DNA from: CAZMFZ01 sp964565665
GTDB taxonomy: Bacteria > Bacteroidota > Bacteroidia > Cytophagales > UBA9547
DNA length: 64,000 bases
Direction: 5' to 3'
NCBI GenBank assembly: GCA_964565665.1
Contig: CAZMFZ010000001.1
Location: 9,223 to 73,222 of the forward strand
Below are positions 1 to 7,740 of this stretch, in pieces. Position 1 is the stretch's first letter. Each line of letters starts with the position of its first letter. Position numbers and translations under genes: made by a program. Under the pieces are notes generated by a model that searched no databases, was not told the DNA's origin, and was given only the letters and a program-made list of their open reading frames with translations.

Positions 1-3
1 TAA

Positions 4-41
4 AAAAGGTTGCCAATATTTGTAGCATTTGGCAACCTTTT
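4..41. terminator. Terminator-like hairpin
   Basis: The arms AAAAGGTTGCCAA (4-16) and TTGGCAACCTTTT (29-41) pair perfectly around a 12-nt loop. A-run and T-run flank the stem, so it can act on either strand. The gene it serves on the plus strand lies outside the window. Confidence 0.6.
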
Positions 42-65
42 GAAGGAAATTATTTCTACATACTC

Positions 66-541
66 TGCCCTTGCAAGAGTTTTCCACCTGAAAGCCTATT
101 TTTTAATTGGTGAAAATGCCAACTAAGGCCACATACACTTCAGAAGCCATATTTTTAACTCTAGTGTCACAACGTGAGCCTAAAGAATAACGTTGTGCAA
201 CTAAAGAGTAACGTTGTGTAACTCTAGTGTTACGATTTATAACTAATGAGTAGCAACGTGTAACTCTCGTGTTACAGTGAGTGACTAAAGAGTGACAATT
301 TGTAACTCTAGTGTTACAATGAGTGACTAAAGAGTTACAGTTTGCAACTCTAGTGTAGCAATCTGTAACACTAGAGTTACATTGCCTAATAATAGAAATC
401 GCAACTAACGAATGCTAGCCATAGTATCAGTTTACTATTTCCAAACCAAAGCCCAAAATCAAAGTGTAAAATCTTTGCCCTGGCAAGTGTTGTCTACCTG
501 TAAGCCTATTAGTTAGTTGGTGAAAATGCCAACCAAAGCCA
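66..541. repeat. Pair of 66-bp direct repeats flanking a palindrome array
   Basis: Copies at 66-131 and 476-541 match at about 56 of 66 positions, in the same orientation and exactly 410 bp apart. Both end in the same core GGTGAAAATGCCAAC. Neither contains an evident reading frame. They bracket the 21-bp palindrome array, so the whole block could have arisen by duplication around the array or be the borders of a small element. Confidence 0.7.
155..380. repeat. Array of eleven 16-bp palindromes in 21-bp phase
   Basis: Units start at 155, 176, 197, 218, 239, 260, 281, 302, 323, 344 and 365, an exact 21-bp period. Each has a 16-bp imperfect palindrome of the type GTAACTCTAGTGTTAC followed by a 5-bp spacer such as AATGA, AACGT or GTTGT. 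From about 197 two sub-types alternate (CTAGTG core and AAAGAG core), giving a 42-bp higher-order period. The unit at 365 (GTAACACTAGAGTTAC) is the exact reverse complement of those at 218 and 302. All frames contain stops, so it is not coding. Function unknown. Confidence 0.85.
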
Positions 542-556
542 GTCAGATTGGGCAAC

Positions 557-760
557 TTAATTTAGAGGTTTATAATTCTCGTATTTGCCGAGTATCTGCT
601 CTAAATGATATATTTCGTTTATATCATAAAAAGTAAAACCTTCTTCACCAATGATTTGCCACTTTCTGCGTTGAGAGGCAATTATTAGGTATATTTCAGG
701 GAAATAAGCCAATGGCAAAAGTATTTCCAACCATCTTCCAGCACTATACCTAATTTGTCT
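557..760 (-). pseudogene. Remnant of an unidentified gene (C-terminal part)
   Basis: On the minus strand one frame stays open for 67 codons with ordinary protein-like composition (for example IIASQRRKWQIIGEEGF and YHLEQILGKYENYKPLN) and ends at TAA 557-559. It has no ATG. An in-frame TAG (761-763) and a TAA slightly further upstream close it, while a second frame across 685-867 is also open, which suggests a frameshifted gene. I do not recognise the family. It lies just downstream of the amylase gene on the same strand. Confidence 0.35.
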
Positions 761-844
761 CTAAAAGCGAACCTCAATTTGGTTACCTTAGGTTTAATAT
801 GCAGAAATCCTGGAATCATTTTATAATAGCTTCTTAAAAAGGTT

Positions 845-2521
845 CTACAAAACCCTATAAATGGCATACGAAACGCCTTTCATCGTTAGTTTTGTACCAT
901 CTTTACTGGACACTTGAATTACTTTATTCCCATTTAAAAGCAATGTTTTCTTGCCCAATTTTACAGGCACTTCTACTTCCACATCTTGTCCTGAAGGGTT
1001 CACCGCTACCAGCACTTTTTCGCCTTGTTTCTCTCTCAAAAATACGAAAGGATATTTATCTTTCTCAGCATACAAAATTTTGAAATCGGCATCGGCATCA
1101 AGTGCAATTTGATTTCTACGAGTATTCACCAATTTCTTTGTTTTATTTAATAATGATGTTACGTTTTTATCTTGTTCGCTTGCGTTGGGAGATTTCGAAG
1201 CAGTATCAATGCCAAGCCAAAGTTTATTTGCTTGTGCTTTAGAAAACCCTTTATTTTCCGCATTCGACCATTGCATAGGTGTTCTCGCACCCGAACGGGG
1301 AGGATAGCAGCCCTCAACTGAGGGTTGACCGTAAAGTTGTTTCATCCCAATTTCATCGCCATAATAAATAAATGGCACACCAGGCATACACATTTGAAAA
1401 GCGTATATAAGTTCTAATTCTTCATCTGTACGATTTACGTTTATTCTTGACAAATCATGATTTCCGACAGGTAAAGAAATAAATCCTTTGCCTTTCGTGG
1501 CTTCATAATGCATATTGTATGCTTTCAAAAAAGCTGAAATATCGCCTTTGCCCTTTATATCAAACCAACTGTTGCCATCTCCCGATACATTATTGAGGTT
1601 TCTATTGGCTTCTTTTCTGAAAAGATTGTCATATTCGGGAATCCAATGTAGAAAATCGGCTGTGAATCCGGCCTTAATAGCATCGATAGGATACGACCAC
1701 TCCGATACCATGAATGCTTGCGGATAATCAGTATCTAACATTTGCTTTACTTCTTGCCAAAATTTAAAGCCTTCGCCATTTTTATCTTTGCGAATAATTG
1801 AGCCTGCCATATCTACCCTAAATCCATCGCAACCCATGTCGAGCCAATACCTCATTATTTTTTTCATCTCATCTCTCAATGCCATCACATCGGGGTGGGT
1901 AGCTGATAGCTGCCATTTTTGAGTTGTATCCGGTTCGCCATAGCCAAAGTTAAGTGCTGGTTGATGCCAGAAAAAGTTAGTCATATAGTTGCCATCACGC
2001 TCAGAAAAGCCGTTTATCATACCGCGACCTTTTTCTTTCCCCCCATCGTTCCATGTTGAATTTGTCCAGATATACCAGTTTGAATATTTATTTTTCTCAG
2101 CTTTGGCCGATTCTTTAAACCAAGCATGGTCGATAGAAGTGTGCCCAGGTACAAAATCTACAATTACGCGTAAGCCACGTTTGTGTGCCTCTTCAAATAG
2201 TTTCTTGGTATCGTCAGTATTGCCATATCGGCTTGCTACTTTGTAATAGTCGCTTACATCGTAGCCTGCATCTTTAAAGGGCGATTCGTAAAACGGATTG
2301 AGCCAAATGGCGCTTACGCCAAGGCTTTTCACATAATCAAGTTTTTCGATAATGCCTTTCAAATCGCCAATACCATCGGCATTGGTATCGTAAAAAGATT
2401 GGGGATAAATTTCATAAAATACAGCCGACTTTACCCAGCTTGGAATGTGTGGGGCTGCATTTTGCGCTTGAATGAAAATACAAATTGTAAATGTTAAAAA
2501 TGCTGCAAAGATGGTTTTCAT
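845..2521 (-). CDS. Secreted GH13 alpha-amylase family glucosidase
   Basis: A GH13 enzyme expected to hydrolyse alpha-glucosidic bonds of starch or oligosaccharides in the periplasm or outside the cell. With the chosen start the protein has 558 residues and opens with a signal peptide (MKTIFAAFLTFTICIFIQAQ). The longer frame to 2578 begins with TTG and would bury that signal. The (beta/alpha)8 barrel has its marks in order: DFVPGH near residue 127, GFRVD with nucleophile D237, SEW with acid/base E274, and GNHD with D356; a beta-sandwich domain ends the protein. The stop is TAG. It lies 63 bp downstream of the DUF418 gene on the same strand, probably one operon. Exact substrate (maltose-type alpha-glucosidase or neopullulanase-like) cannot be fixed here. 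Confidence 0.9.
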   Translation of the reverse strand: MKTIFAAFLTFTICIFIQAQNAAPHIPSWVKSAVFYEIYPQSFYDTNADGIGDLKGIIEKLDYVKSLGVSAIWLNPFYESPFKDAGYDVSDYYKVASRYGNTDDTKKLFEEAHKRGLRVIVDFVPGHTSIDHAWFKESAKAEKNKYSNWYIWTNSTWNDGGKEKGRGMINGFSERDGNYMTNFFWHQPALNFGYGEPDTTQKWQLSATHPDVMALRDEMKKIMRYWLDMGCDGFRVDMAGSIIRKDKNGEGFKFWQEVKQMLDTDYPQAFMVSEWSYPIDAIKAGFTADFLHWIPEYDNLFRKEANRNLNNVSGDGNSWFDIKGKGDISAFLKAYNMHYEATKGKGFISLPVGNHDLSRINVNRTDEELELIYAFQMCMPGVPFIYYGDEIGMKQLYGQPSVEGCYPPRSGARTPMQWSNAENKGFSKAQANKLWLGIDTASKSPNASEQDKNVTSLLNKTKKLVNTRRNQIALDADADFKILYAEKDKYPFVFLREKQGEKVLVAVNPSGQDVEVEVPVKLGKKTLLLNGNKVIQVSSKDGTKLTMKGVSYAIYRVL

Positions 2522-2584
2522 TAGTATAAAGATTGGTTTGTAAAAATGTGAAGTTACAAATCTCTCTATAATTAGCAAAGTTAG

Positions 2585-3850
2585 CTACGTTGATTTTGGG
2601 AGTTTAATGGAGAGCGGAGTAGCCTTTTTCAACCGTTTGATTCTCAAGGGTTGCGTTTTCATGTAGGTGAATGATCGCCAAAGCCATTCTACAGGACCAA
2701 AATAAAAGTTTTTCATCCACCACCAAGACAGAAGTATTTCGAGGATAAAAAACAACAATCCAATACTTATTGAAACTGCCACACCTAATTTGCCCATCAG
2801 GCCAAACCCTATTCCGTAAAACAAAAGCAGCCCAAACAGGCTTTGAAACAAGTAATTAGAAAGCCCGGTTTGCCCTACAAACCTTAGCCCATTCATACCA
2901 TATTTCAATGGTGTTTTCCAAAAACAATAGGCAACTGCTAATAAATACAATGCCGATAAACTGATTTGCTGAATGCCGTAATTGCTATTTTTTAAAAAGC
3001 GAGTGTACCAATAAGTTGTGAAATAAAGATTTTTAAATAAATATGCCAACAAACTAGAAATCAATACTAAAGCAATGGAGGCTATCAGAAGCTTGGCTAT
3101 TTTTTTATGATTTGAAATGGTATTTAAAAATATATTATTCCTGCCTGCATACATTCCTAATAAAAACAACCCAATAGTAACTCCAAAGCGACCAGTTACT
3201 ATTTGAAAATAAAAATTATCGGTAAATCCGCCTTCAATATTCATCTTTATTAATTCTAAAACTGACCCTGATTGTTTGATGATAAGTTGTTGAATGGCTG
3301 TGAATACTGGTTCATATATTATTTTCACCGACCCAGATGTAATTGCTATGGGTTTGTAAACCAATTGATTAGCCAGCTCTTTGCAAATCGGATAACTGAA
3401 TACAATCAAAAAAACCGAGACGGCAAGCAATGCTTTGTTGCCAAGTTTACTCGCTGGGAATAAAAAAATAGATGCCAACCCATATATTTTTAGTATATCG
3501 CCTGCAAAAAAAAGACTGTGCAGTATGCCAAGAACGAGAAGAAACGAAAGTCTTCGGGCATATTTTATTAAAAATGATGTTTCAAAAGCATGGGTGTGTT
3601 GAATTTGCAAGGCGAAATTTAACCCAAACAAGAAAGAGAATATGCTGAAAAACTTGCCAAATGTGAGTGCGAAGCTGAGATTTTCAAATAGCTTGTCGCA
3701 GCTGAAAATGATATTGTAATCGGGGTACGGAATAGGGCCGGCCAAGAAACCCAATGTTGCATGGTTGATAATGATGCCCAAAAGAGCAAATCCCCGCAGC
3801 ACATCTATTACTGTATGCCTTTCTTTGGTACTAGATTGTTCCAAACTCAT
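2585..3850 (-). CDS. DUF418 (YeiB-like) integral membrane protein
   Basis: A 421-residue polytopic membrane protein of the DUF418/YeiB family. The N-terminus shows the family signature (DVLRGFALLGIIINH, near residues 17-31), followed by about nine or ten hydrophobic segments. The characteristic C-terminal DUF418 region (GQTGLSNYLFQS and WWMKNFYFGPVEWLWR) lies near residues 320-400. The family is related to membrane acyltransferases in its N-terminal motif, but its reaction is unknown. It precedes the amylase gene; the link to sugar metabolism is inferred from context only. The basic C-terminal tail is probably cytoplasmic. Confidence 0.85.
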   Translation of the reverse strand: MSLEQSSTKERHTVIDVLRGFALLGIIINHATLGFLAGPIPYPDYNIIFSCDKLFENLSFALTFGKFFSIFSFLFGLNFALQIQHTHAFETSFLIKYARRLSFLLVLGILHSLFFAGDILKIYGLASIFLFPASKLGNKALLAVSVFLIVFSYPICKELANQLVYKPIAITSGSVKIIYEPVFTAIQQLIIKQSGSVLELIKMNIEGGFTDNFYFQIVTGRFGVTIGLFLLGMYAGRNNIFLNTISNHKKIAKLLIASIALVLISSLLAYLFKNLYFTTYWYTRFLKNSNYGIQQISLSALYLLAVAYCFWKTPLKYGMNGLRFVGQTGLSNYLFQSLFGLLLFYGIGFGLMGKLGVAVSISIGLLFFILEILLSWWWMKNFYFGPVEWLWRSFTYMKTQPLRIKRLKKATPLSIKLPKST

Positions 3851-3988
3851 TCTGTTCGCTTCTCCTATTTGCTTTACATTTATAAATTACAAATATATAA
3901 ATATCGGTTGTAGTTGTTGGGGAATGAATGGGCAGGCAATCTTTTTAGGCTTCCTATAATAAATAGAAAAATGAGAGTGGAAATGAGG

Positions 3989-4789
3989 CTAAAAATCAGT
4001 CTTAATTTTGGATAAAAAATCAGTTTCAGTTTTCTGCCCTGCTAATTGGCCGCCATCCAATATCAATATTTGCCCAGTCATAAAGCTGCTTTCATTGCTG
4101 GCTAAAAATAAAAACGCAGGTGCAACCTCTTCTACTTTTCCAGTACGATTCAATGGAATATATCTATCTACAAACTTCTGCACAAATTCGGGTGAGTCTA
4201 TTTCAATCGACATTGGCGTTTGAATATAACCAGGACAAACAGCATTTACCCTTATTCCCAAATGAGCCAACTCCAATGCCATAGTTTTGGTGAGCATGAT
4301 TACACCTCCTTTCGAGGCATTGTAATGGGCATAGCCCGCCTCGCCATCCATTCCGTTTTTACTTGCCATATTTACCACCACACCCGATTTTCGTTTTGCC
4401 ATTCCTCTGCAAACCGCTTGGGAAATAAAGAACATTCCAGTGAGATTGATATCTACAATTTTCTTCCAATCGGCCTCTTCAATTTCTAAAAATGGCGTTT
4501 CGCTTGCAATTCCGGCATTATTAATAAGTACATCTATTGGCGCAATCGTTTCCGCTTTTGCTACAGCTTCATATACTTCTTTTCTATTGCTCACATCTAC
4601 TAAGTAGGTGTAAACTCTTTTCGCCATCTTTTCAAGTTCTATTTTGGCAGTATTCAGATTCTCTGCATTGAAATCGAACAAGGAAAGTATTGCTCCTTCG
4701 GCTGCAAACTGTTTTGCAATTTCAAAGCCAATACCTCTTGCAGCTCCTGTGATTAAGACATGCTTGTTTTCAAATCTATTAAGTCTCAT
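3989..4789 (-). CDS. SDR-family NAD(P)-dependent oxidoreductase
   Basis: A classical short-chain dehydrogenase/reductase of 266 residues. It has the cofactor loop TGAARGIG (14-21), NNAG (90-93), catalytic S143, and the Y156-x-x-x-K160 pair in HYNASKGG, then PGYIQTPM and a C-terminal GGQ segment. An acidic residue after beta-2 (FDF near 38-40) suggests NAD rather than NADP preference. The substrate cannot be deduced; relatives reduce 3-oxoacyl groups or oxidise sugars and alcohols. Its ATG overlaps the end of the upstream gene by 11 bp, indicating translational coupling, and an aminotransferase gene lies further upstream on the same strand. Confidence 0.9.
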   Translation of the reverse strand: MRLNRFENKHVLITGAARGIGFEIAKQFAAEGAILSLFDFNAENLNTAKIELEKMAKRVYTYLVDVSNRKEVYEAVAKAETIAPIDVLINNAGIASETPFLEIEEADWKKIVDINLTGMFFISQAVCRGMAKRKSGVVVNMASKNGMDGEAGYAHYNASKGGVIMLTKTMALELAHLGIRVNAVCPGYIQTPMSIEIDSPEFVQKFVDRYIPLNRTGKVEEVAPAFLFLASNESSFMTGQILILDGGQLAGQKTETDFLSKIKTDF

Positions 4790-5276
4790 TTATAGATATT
4801 TTAGGTTTTAAATAATCAATTTTAGATTGGGATGGCACACACATTTCACGAACAATGGCAGTATAGGAAGTATCGCCCGAGTACACCCTATAATCTAGCA
4901 CCAAACTTTGAACCATGCCTGCGAAAACACAGGCAGGATTATTCATCCAGTTTTCCCAAGTTTTGCCTTTGGCATAGTCTTTCGGATCACGCATGTGTGG
5001 CCCTTGAAAACAGCATGAAATATAATATAGCTTTGCTTTTGTGGCCGAATCGACAGGTGTACCCGATTTTTTGAATTCAGAAGCCCTTTTTGCCGTTTCT
5101 ACATACGATGCACCAGGAATTTCAGGCTTGTAGCCGCCTAATAATTTTCCCTTGTTATCAAGAATTTTCTTGTAGCCGCAAATAGAATCTGAAGTGGTAA
5201 GTTTTATTGTTTGGGCATTTGTGTAGGAAATAAAACCCCAAAATAGAATGTAAAATAAATAAGTAGTTTTTTTCAT
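4779..5276 (-). CDS. Exported protein, possibly a truncated (alpha/alpha)6-barrel enzyme
   Basis: A 165-residue protein with a signal peptide (MKKTTYLFYILFWGFISYTNAQ); the start at 5276 places the Lys pair at the N-terminus, an ATG three codons upstream is the alternative. The mature part has paired cysteines (ISCCFQ) and a stretch (NNPACVFAGMVQSLVLDYRV) resembling the first helices of (alpha/alpha)6-barrel carbohydrate-active enzymes. At this length it could only be the beginning of such an enzyme, and it ends abruptly where the SDR gene begins. I do not assign a function; truncation is an inference. Confidence 0.6.
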   Translation of the reverse strand: MKKTTYLFYILFWGFISYTNAQTIKLTTSDSICGYKKILDNKGKLLGGYKPEIPGASYVETAKRASEFKKSGTPVDSATKAKLYYISCCFQGPHMRDPKDYAKGKTWENWMNNPACVFAGMVQSLVLDYRVYSGDTSYTAIVREMCVPSQSKIDYLKPKISINET

Positions 5277-5313
5277 GTGTAGCATATAGATTATTGTATG
5301 AAATAGCTTTCAT

Positions 5314-5337
5314 AGCCCTCGGTTTAAACCGAGGGCT
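5314..5337. repeat. Perfect GGTTTAAACC-centred palindrome
   Basis: A perfect 24-bp palindrome, CCCTCGG-TTTAAA-CCGAGGG at its core, between two minus-strand genes. The T-run lies on the plus-strand side (5337-5340), so it is poorly placed as a terminator for the aminotransferase gene. Two other copies of the same design occur at 35506-35549 and 37569-37592. Confidence 0.7.
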
Positions 5338-5353
5338 TTTGTAAAATAGATAT

Positions 5354-6682
5354 TTAGATTTCGCTCAACACCTGTCTAGTTATTTCAAGTGTTTTATCAA
5401 TGTCTTCCATCGAATGCGAATAGCTTACCGAACCTTGTTTGCAAGCCAAGGGAATGTGGTAAATGCCTTTTTCAATCAATGCTTGTCTGTATTTAATATC
5501 GAATGCAAAATCGACATGGTGCAAAATATCGTGCAAATTTTGAGGCACTACTTTTGAGAAATACACGCAAAAAGCAGAAGCATTGGTAGACAAAACAATA
5601 TCAATTCCTTTATCTTGAAATAATTGCTCAAGCCCATCATACAAATGTTGGCTTACATTTTCAATTTGCTCATACACCTGAGGATTTTTCAATATTTTGA
5701 GCGTGGCAATAGCTGCAGCTGTATTGAATGGATGTGCATTATAAGTGCCAGCAATCAAAACCCGTTTTTGAGGAATAGGGTCATCAAACAAACTCATAAT
5801 TTCCTTTCTACCTCCTATCACACCCAATGGAAAACCATTAGCAACCGCTTTGCCAAATACTGAAAGATGAGGTTTTATGCCTGCCACACTTTGGTAACCT
5901 CCAAGTGCGGTGCGAAATCCTGTTTTCACCTCGTCAAATATGCAAACTGTTCCGTTACGCTCGCACAAGTCATACAAATCTTTCAAATAGTTTTGTTGCG
6001 GATGTACTACACCAATATTTTGCATTACAGGCTCTAGCAGCACACAAGCAATCGGGTATCTTTTCATCACATATTCTACTGAATCCAAATCATTGAAATT
6101 CACTATATGAACACGTCTCTTTGTCATTTCAGGTATACCAGCCGACATGGGAATAAACGGATATTCACCCACAGTCACAAAAGGGCCGGTTTGTGCCAAA
6201 GTTGGCATTACAGCACGGGCTACTTCATTGTGCCAGCCATTGTAGCCTCCCATTATCAAAATAATATCTTCTCTTCCGGTGTAGGCTCTGCTTAATCGAA
6301 TAGCGTGTGCGGTGGCTTCGCTGCCGGTGTTAGTGATCTGTACCAATTCCATTGATGGCACTGCTTGGCAAAGTAATTGCGAAAGTTCTGCCTCCCACTG
6401 GTTTGTACCCGTACCCATCAATGAGGTAAAATCGTTCATCGATTTGGCTACGGCTTGGTTTACCTCAGCATAATTATGCCCTAAAAAATGAGGTGCAAAC
6501 GCAGCGTGATAATCTATATATTCTTTGCCTTCAATATCGTACATCTTGCTACCTTTGGCAGATTTGAATACAATATTGGGCTTTACTTTTCTATTTAAAG
6601 AAACTACGCCTCCAGCAATATATTGAGAAGCTAAGGCAGTTATTTCTTCGCTTGGGATATTTTGGTGTATTTCTGATGTCAT
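5354..6682 (-). CDS. Class III PLP aminotransferase (glutamate-1-semialdehyde aminomutase-like)
   Basis: A fold-type I PLP enzyme of 442 residues, closest in style to the HemL-like branch of class III aminotransferases. Visible marks are the phosphate-binding TGSEATAHAIRL (119-130), the cofactor Asp in FDEVKTGFR (D250) and the Schiff-base Lys K278 in FGKAVANGFP. Placement beside a divergent GntR regulator and upstream of an SDR points to a regulated catabolic or specialised transamination rather than haem synthesis; a true HemL cannot be excluded by eye. A promoter for it is visible at 6702-6732. Confidence 0.85.
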   Translation of the reverse strand: MTSEIHQNIPSEEITALASQYIAGGVVSLNRKVKPNIVFKSAKGSKMYDIEGKEYIDYHAAFAPHFLGHNYAEVNQAVAKSMNDFTSLMGTGTNQWEAELSQLLCQAVPSMELVQITNTGSEATAHAIRLSRAYTGREDIILIMGGYNGWHNEVARAVMPTLAQTGPFVTVGEYPFIPMSAGIPEMTKRRVHIVNFNDLDSVEYVMKRYPIACVLLEPVMQNIGVVHPQQNYLKDLYDLCERNGTVCIFDEVKTGFRTALGGYQSVAGIKPHLSVFGKAVANGFPLGVIGGRKEIMSLFDDPIPQKRVLIAGTYNAHPFNTAAAIATLKILKNPQVYEQIENVSQHLYDGLEQLFQDKGIDIVLSTNASAFCVYFSKVVPQNLHDILHHVDFAFDIKYRQALIEKGIYHIPLACKQGSVSYSHSMEDIDKTLEITRQVLSEI

Positions 6683-6701
6683 AAATGAAGTAAATTTTTT
6701 C

Positions 6702-6732
6702 CAAACCTAGTATTTTGTATTCAAAAAACAAT
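6702..6732 (-). promoter_or_regulatory. Promoter of the aminotransferase gene
   Basis: On the minus strand a -33 element ATTG (6732-6729) is followed after 19 bp by TAGGTTTG (6709-6702), a full match to the Bacteroidota -7 box TAnnTTTG. The start codon is 20 bp downstream. Confidence 0.55.
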
Positions 6733-6737
6733 CATTT

Positions 6738-6747
6738 TTGTAAACAA
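6738..6747. promoter_or_regulatory. Candidate GntR operator
   Basis: TTGTAAACAA has symmetric TTGT/ACAA arms and lies 11 bp before the regulator's ATG. A related TTGTATTCAA occurs upstream at about 6715-6724, overlapping the divergent promoter. Assignment to the adjacent FCD-type regulator is inference. Confidence 0.35.
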
Positions 6748-6758
6748 TTTATTGATAA

Positions 6759-7397
6759 ATGAAAAAAGATTCACAGGCTGATTTGGTTTACCAAGAAATT
6801 AGAAGAAGGATATTAATTGGCCAAATGGAGTCTAATGCCCGAATTACTGAAGACTTTTGGGCAAAAAAACTAACTGTAAGCCGCATGGCAATTCGGGAAG
6901 CGTTGACTAGATTATATGGTGAAGGATTAGTAGTGGCTGGTGAAAAAGGGGGTTATTATGTGACTGAAATGAAAGCCGAAGATGTAGTTGAAGTTCGCGA
7001 ATTGCGTGAAATAATGGAATTGGCTGCCGTAAGGTTGGCTATGGATAAAATTTCCGAAAGCCAACTCACAGATCTAGAAAATCTCTGCAAAGATTTTTCA
7101 GAAATGGTGCAAAAGGGCTATATTCTTGGGGCTTGCGAGGCAGATATTAAGTTTCACGAAATGCTCGTGCATTCCTCGGGCAATGAAAGGTTGTTGAAAT
7201 CGTATCATAATGCCCATATTCCCTTATTTCATCAAAAAATAGGCAAATCTAAAGGGTATGTGGAAGATTATGACCTCACTAACAAAGAGCATTTAACTAT
7301 TGTAGAAGCCTTGAGAAAGAAAGATTTAGCTCTGGCACAAGAAACGTTGAAAAATCATTTCAGAAGAGGGGAATTGGCTATATTGGAAATGTTTTAA
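6759..7397 (+). CDS. GntR-family regulator with FCD domain
   Basis: A 212-residue FadR-subfamily transcription factor. The N-terminal winged helix-turn-helix spans about residues 5-72 (VYQEIRRRILIG, then SRMAIREALTRLYGEGLV). The all-helical FCD ligand domain covers about 78-205 and retains metal/ligand-type residues in ADIKFHEMLV and the C-terminal HL and NHF positions. It is transcribed away from the aminotransferase gene across a 76-bp gap containing symmetric TTGT/ACAA sites, so it probably controls that gene and itself. The effector is unknown; FCD regulators usually bind small carboxylates. Confidence 0.9.
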   Translation: MKKDSQADLVYQEIRRRILIGQMESNARITEDFWAKKLTVSRMAIREALTRLYGEGLVVAGEKGGYYVTEMKAEDVVEVRELREIMELAAVRLAMDKISESQLTDLENLCKDFSEMVQKGYILGACEADIKFHEMLVHSSGNERLLKSYHNAHIPLFHQKIGKSKGYVEDYDLTNKEHLTIVEALRKKDLALAQETLKNHFRRGELAILEMF

Positions 7398-7740
7398 ATT
7401 TAATATCTACAGTTTCTTTGCAGCATTGGCTTCGGTAGTTTGCTATAATTTCTTCATGAAATACCAGATTAAAATTCACTTTTTCTTATTTATGTTGGTT
7501 TCACTATAAATATCTGAGCAATAAAAATGTATTTTAAACTTTGTAATATAATTCTCACATTTTTGCATAAAATTCCAAAGTATGTTTACTTAACTGGGTC
7601 GATATAATTGGGCATACCATTTTGAAGGAATAAATTTTTTTTTAAGTAAATATTAAATACCCTTCCCGTAAATCGGGATTAACCCTTGTATATCAAACCT
7701 TTAAAAAACCCCCATTCGGAGTTGGGGATTCTGATATTTT
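7398..7740. other. Intergenic region, nothing definite
   Basis: 343 bp without a convincing gene. It has short dyads near its end (CCCGTAAATCGGG about 7665-7677 and CCCC-ATTCGGAGTT-GGGG about 7709-7726) just before the next start codon; these could shape the leader of the downstream mRNA. Confidence 0.3.

Noticed and set aside
155..380. CRISPR array
   Set aside because: Units are 21 bp with 5-bp spacers and are palindromic throughout; there are no unique spacers or cas genes.
685..867. 60-codon minus-strand frame overlapping the amylase end
   Set aside because: It shares the strand with the amylase gene and runs into its stop region; it looks like one frame of the frameshifted remnant at 557-760 rather than a gene.
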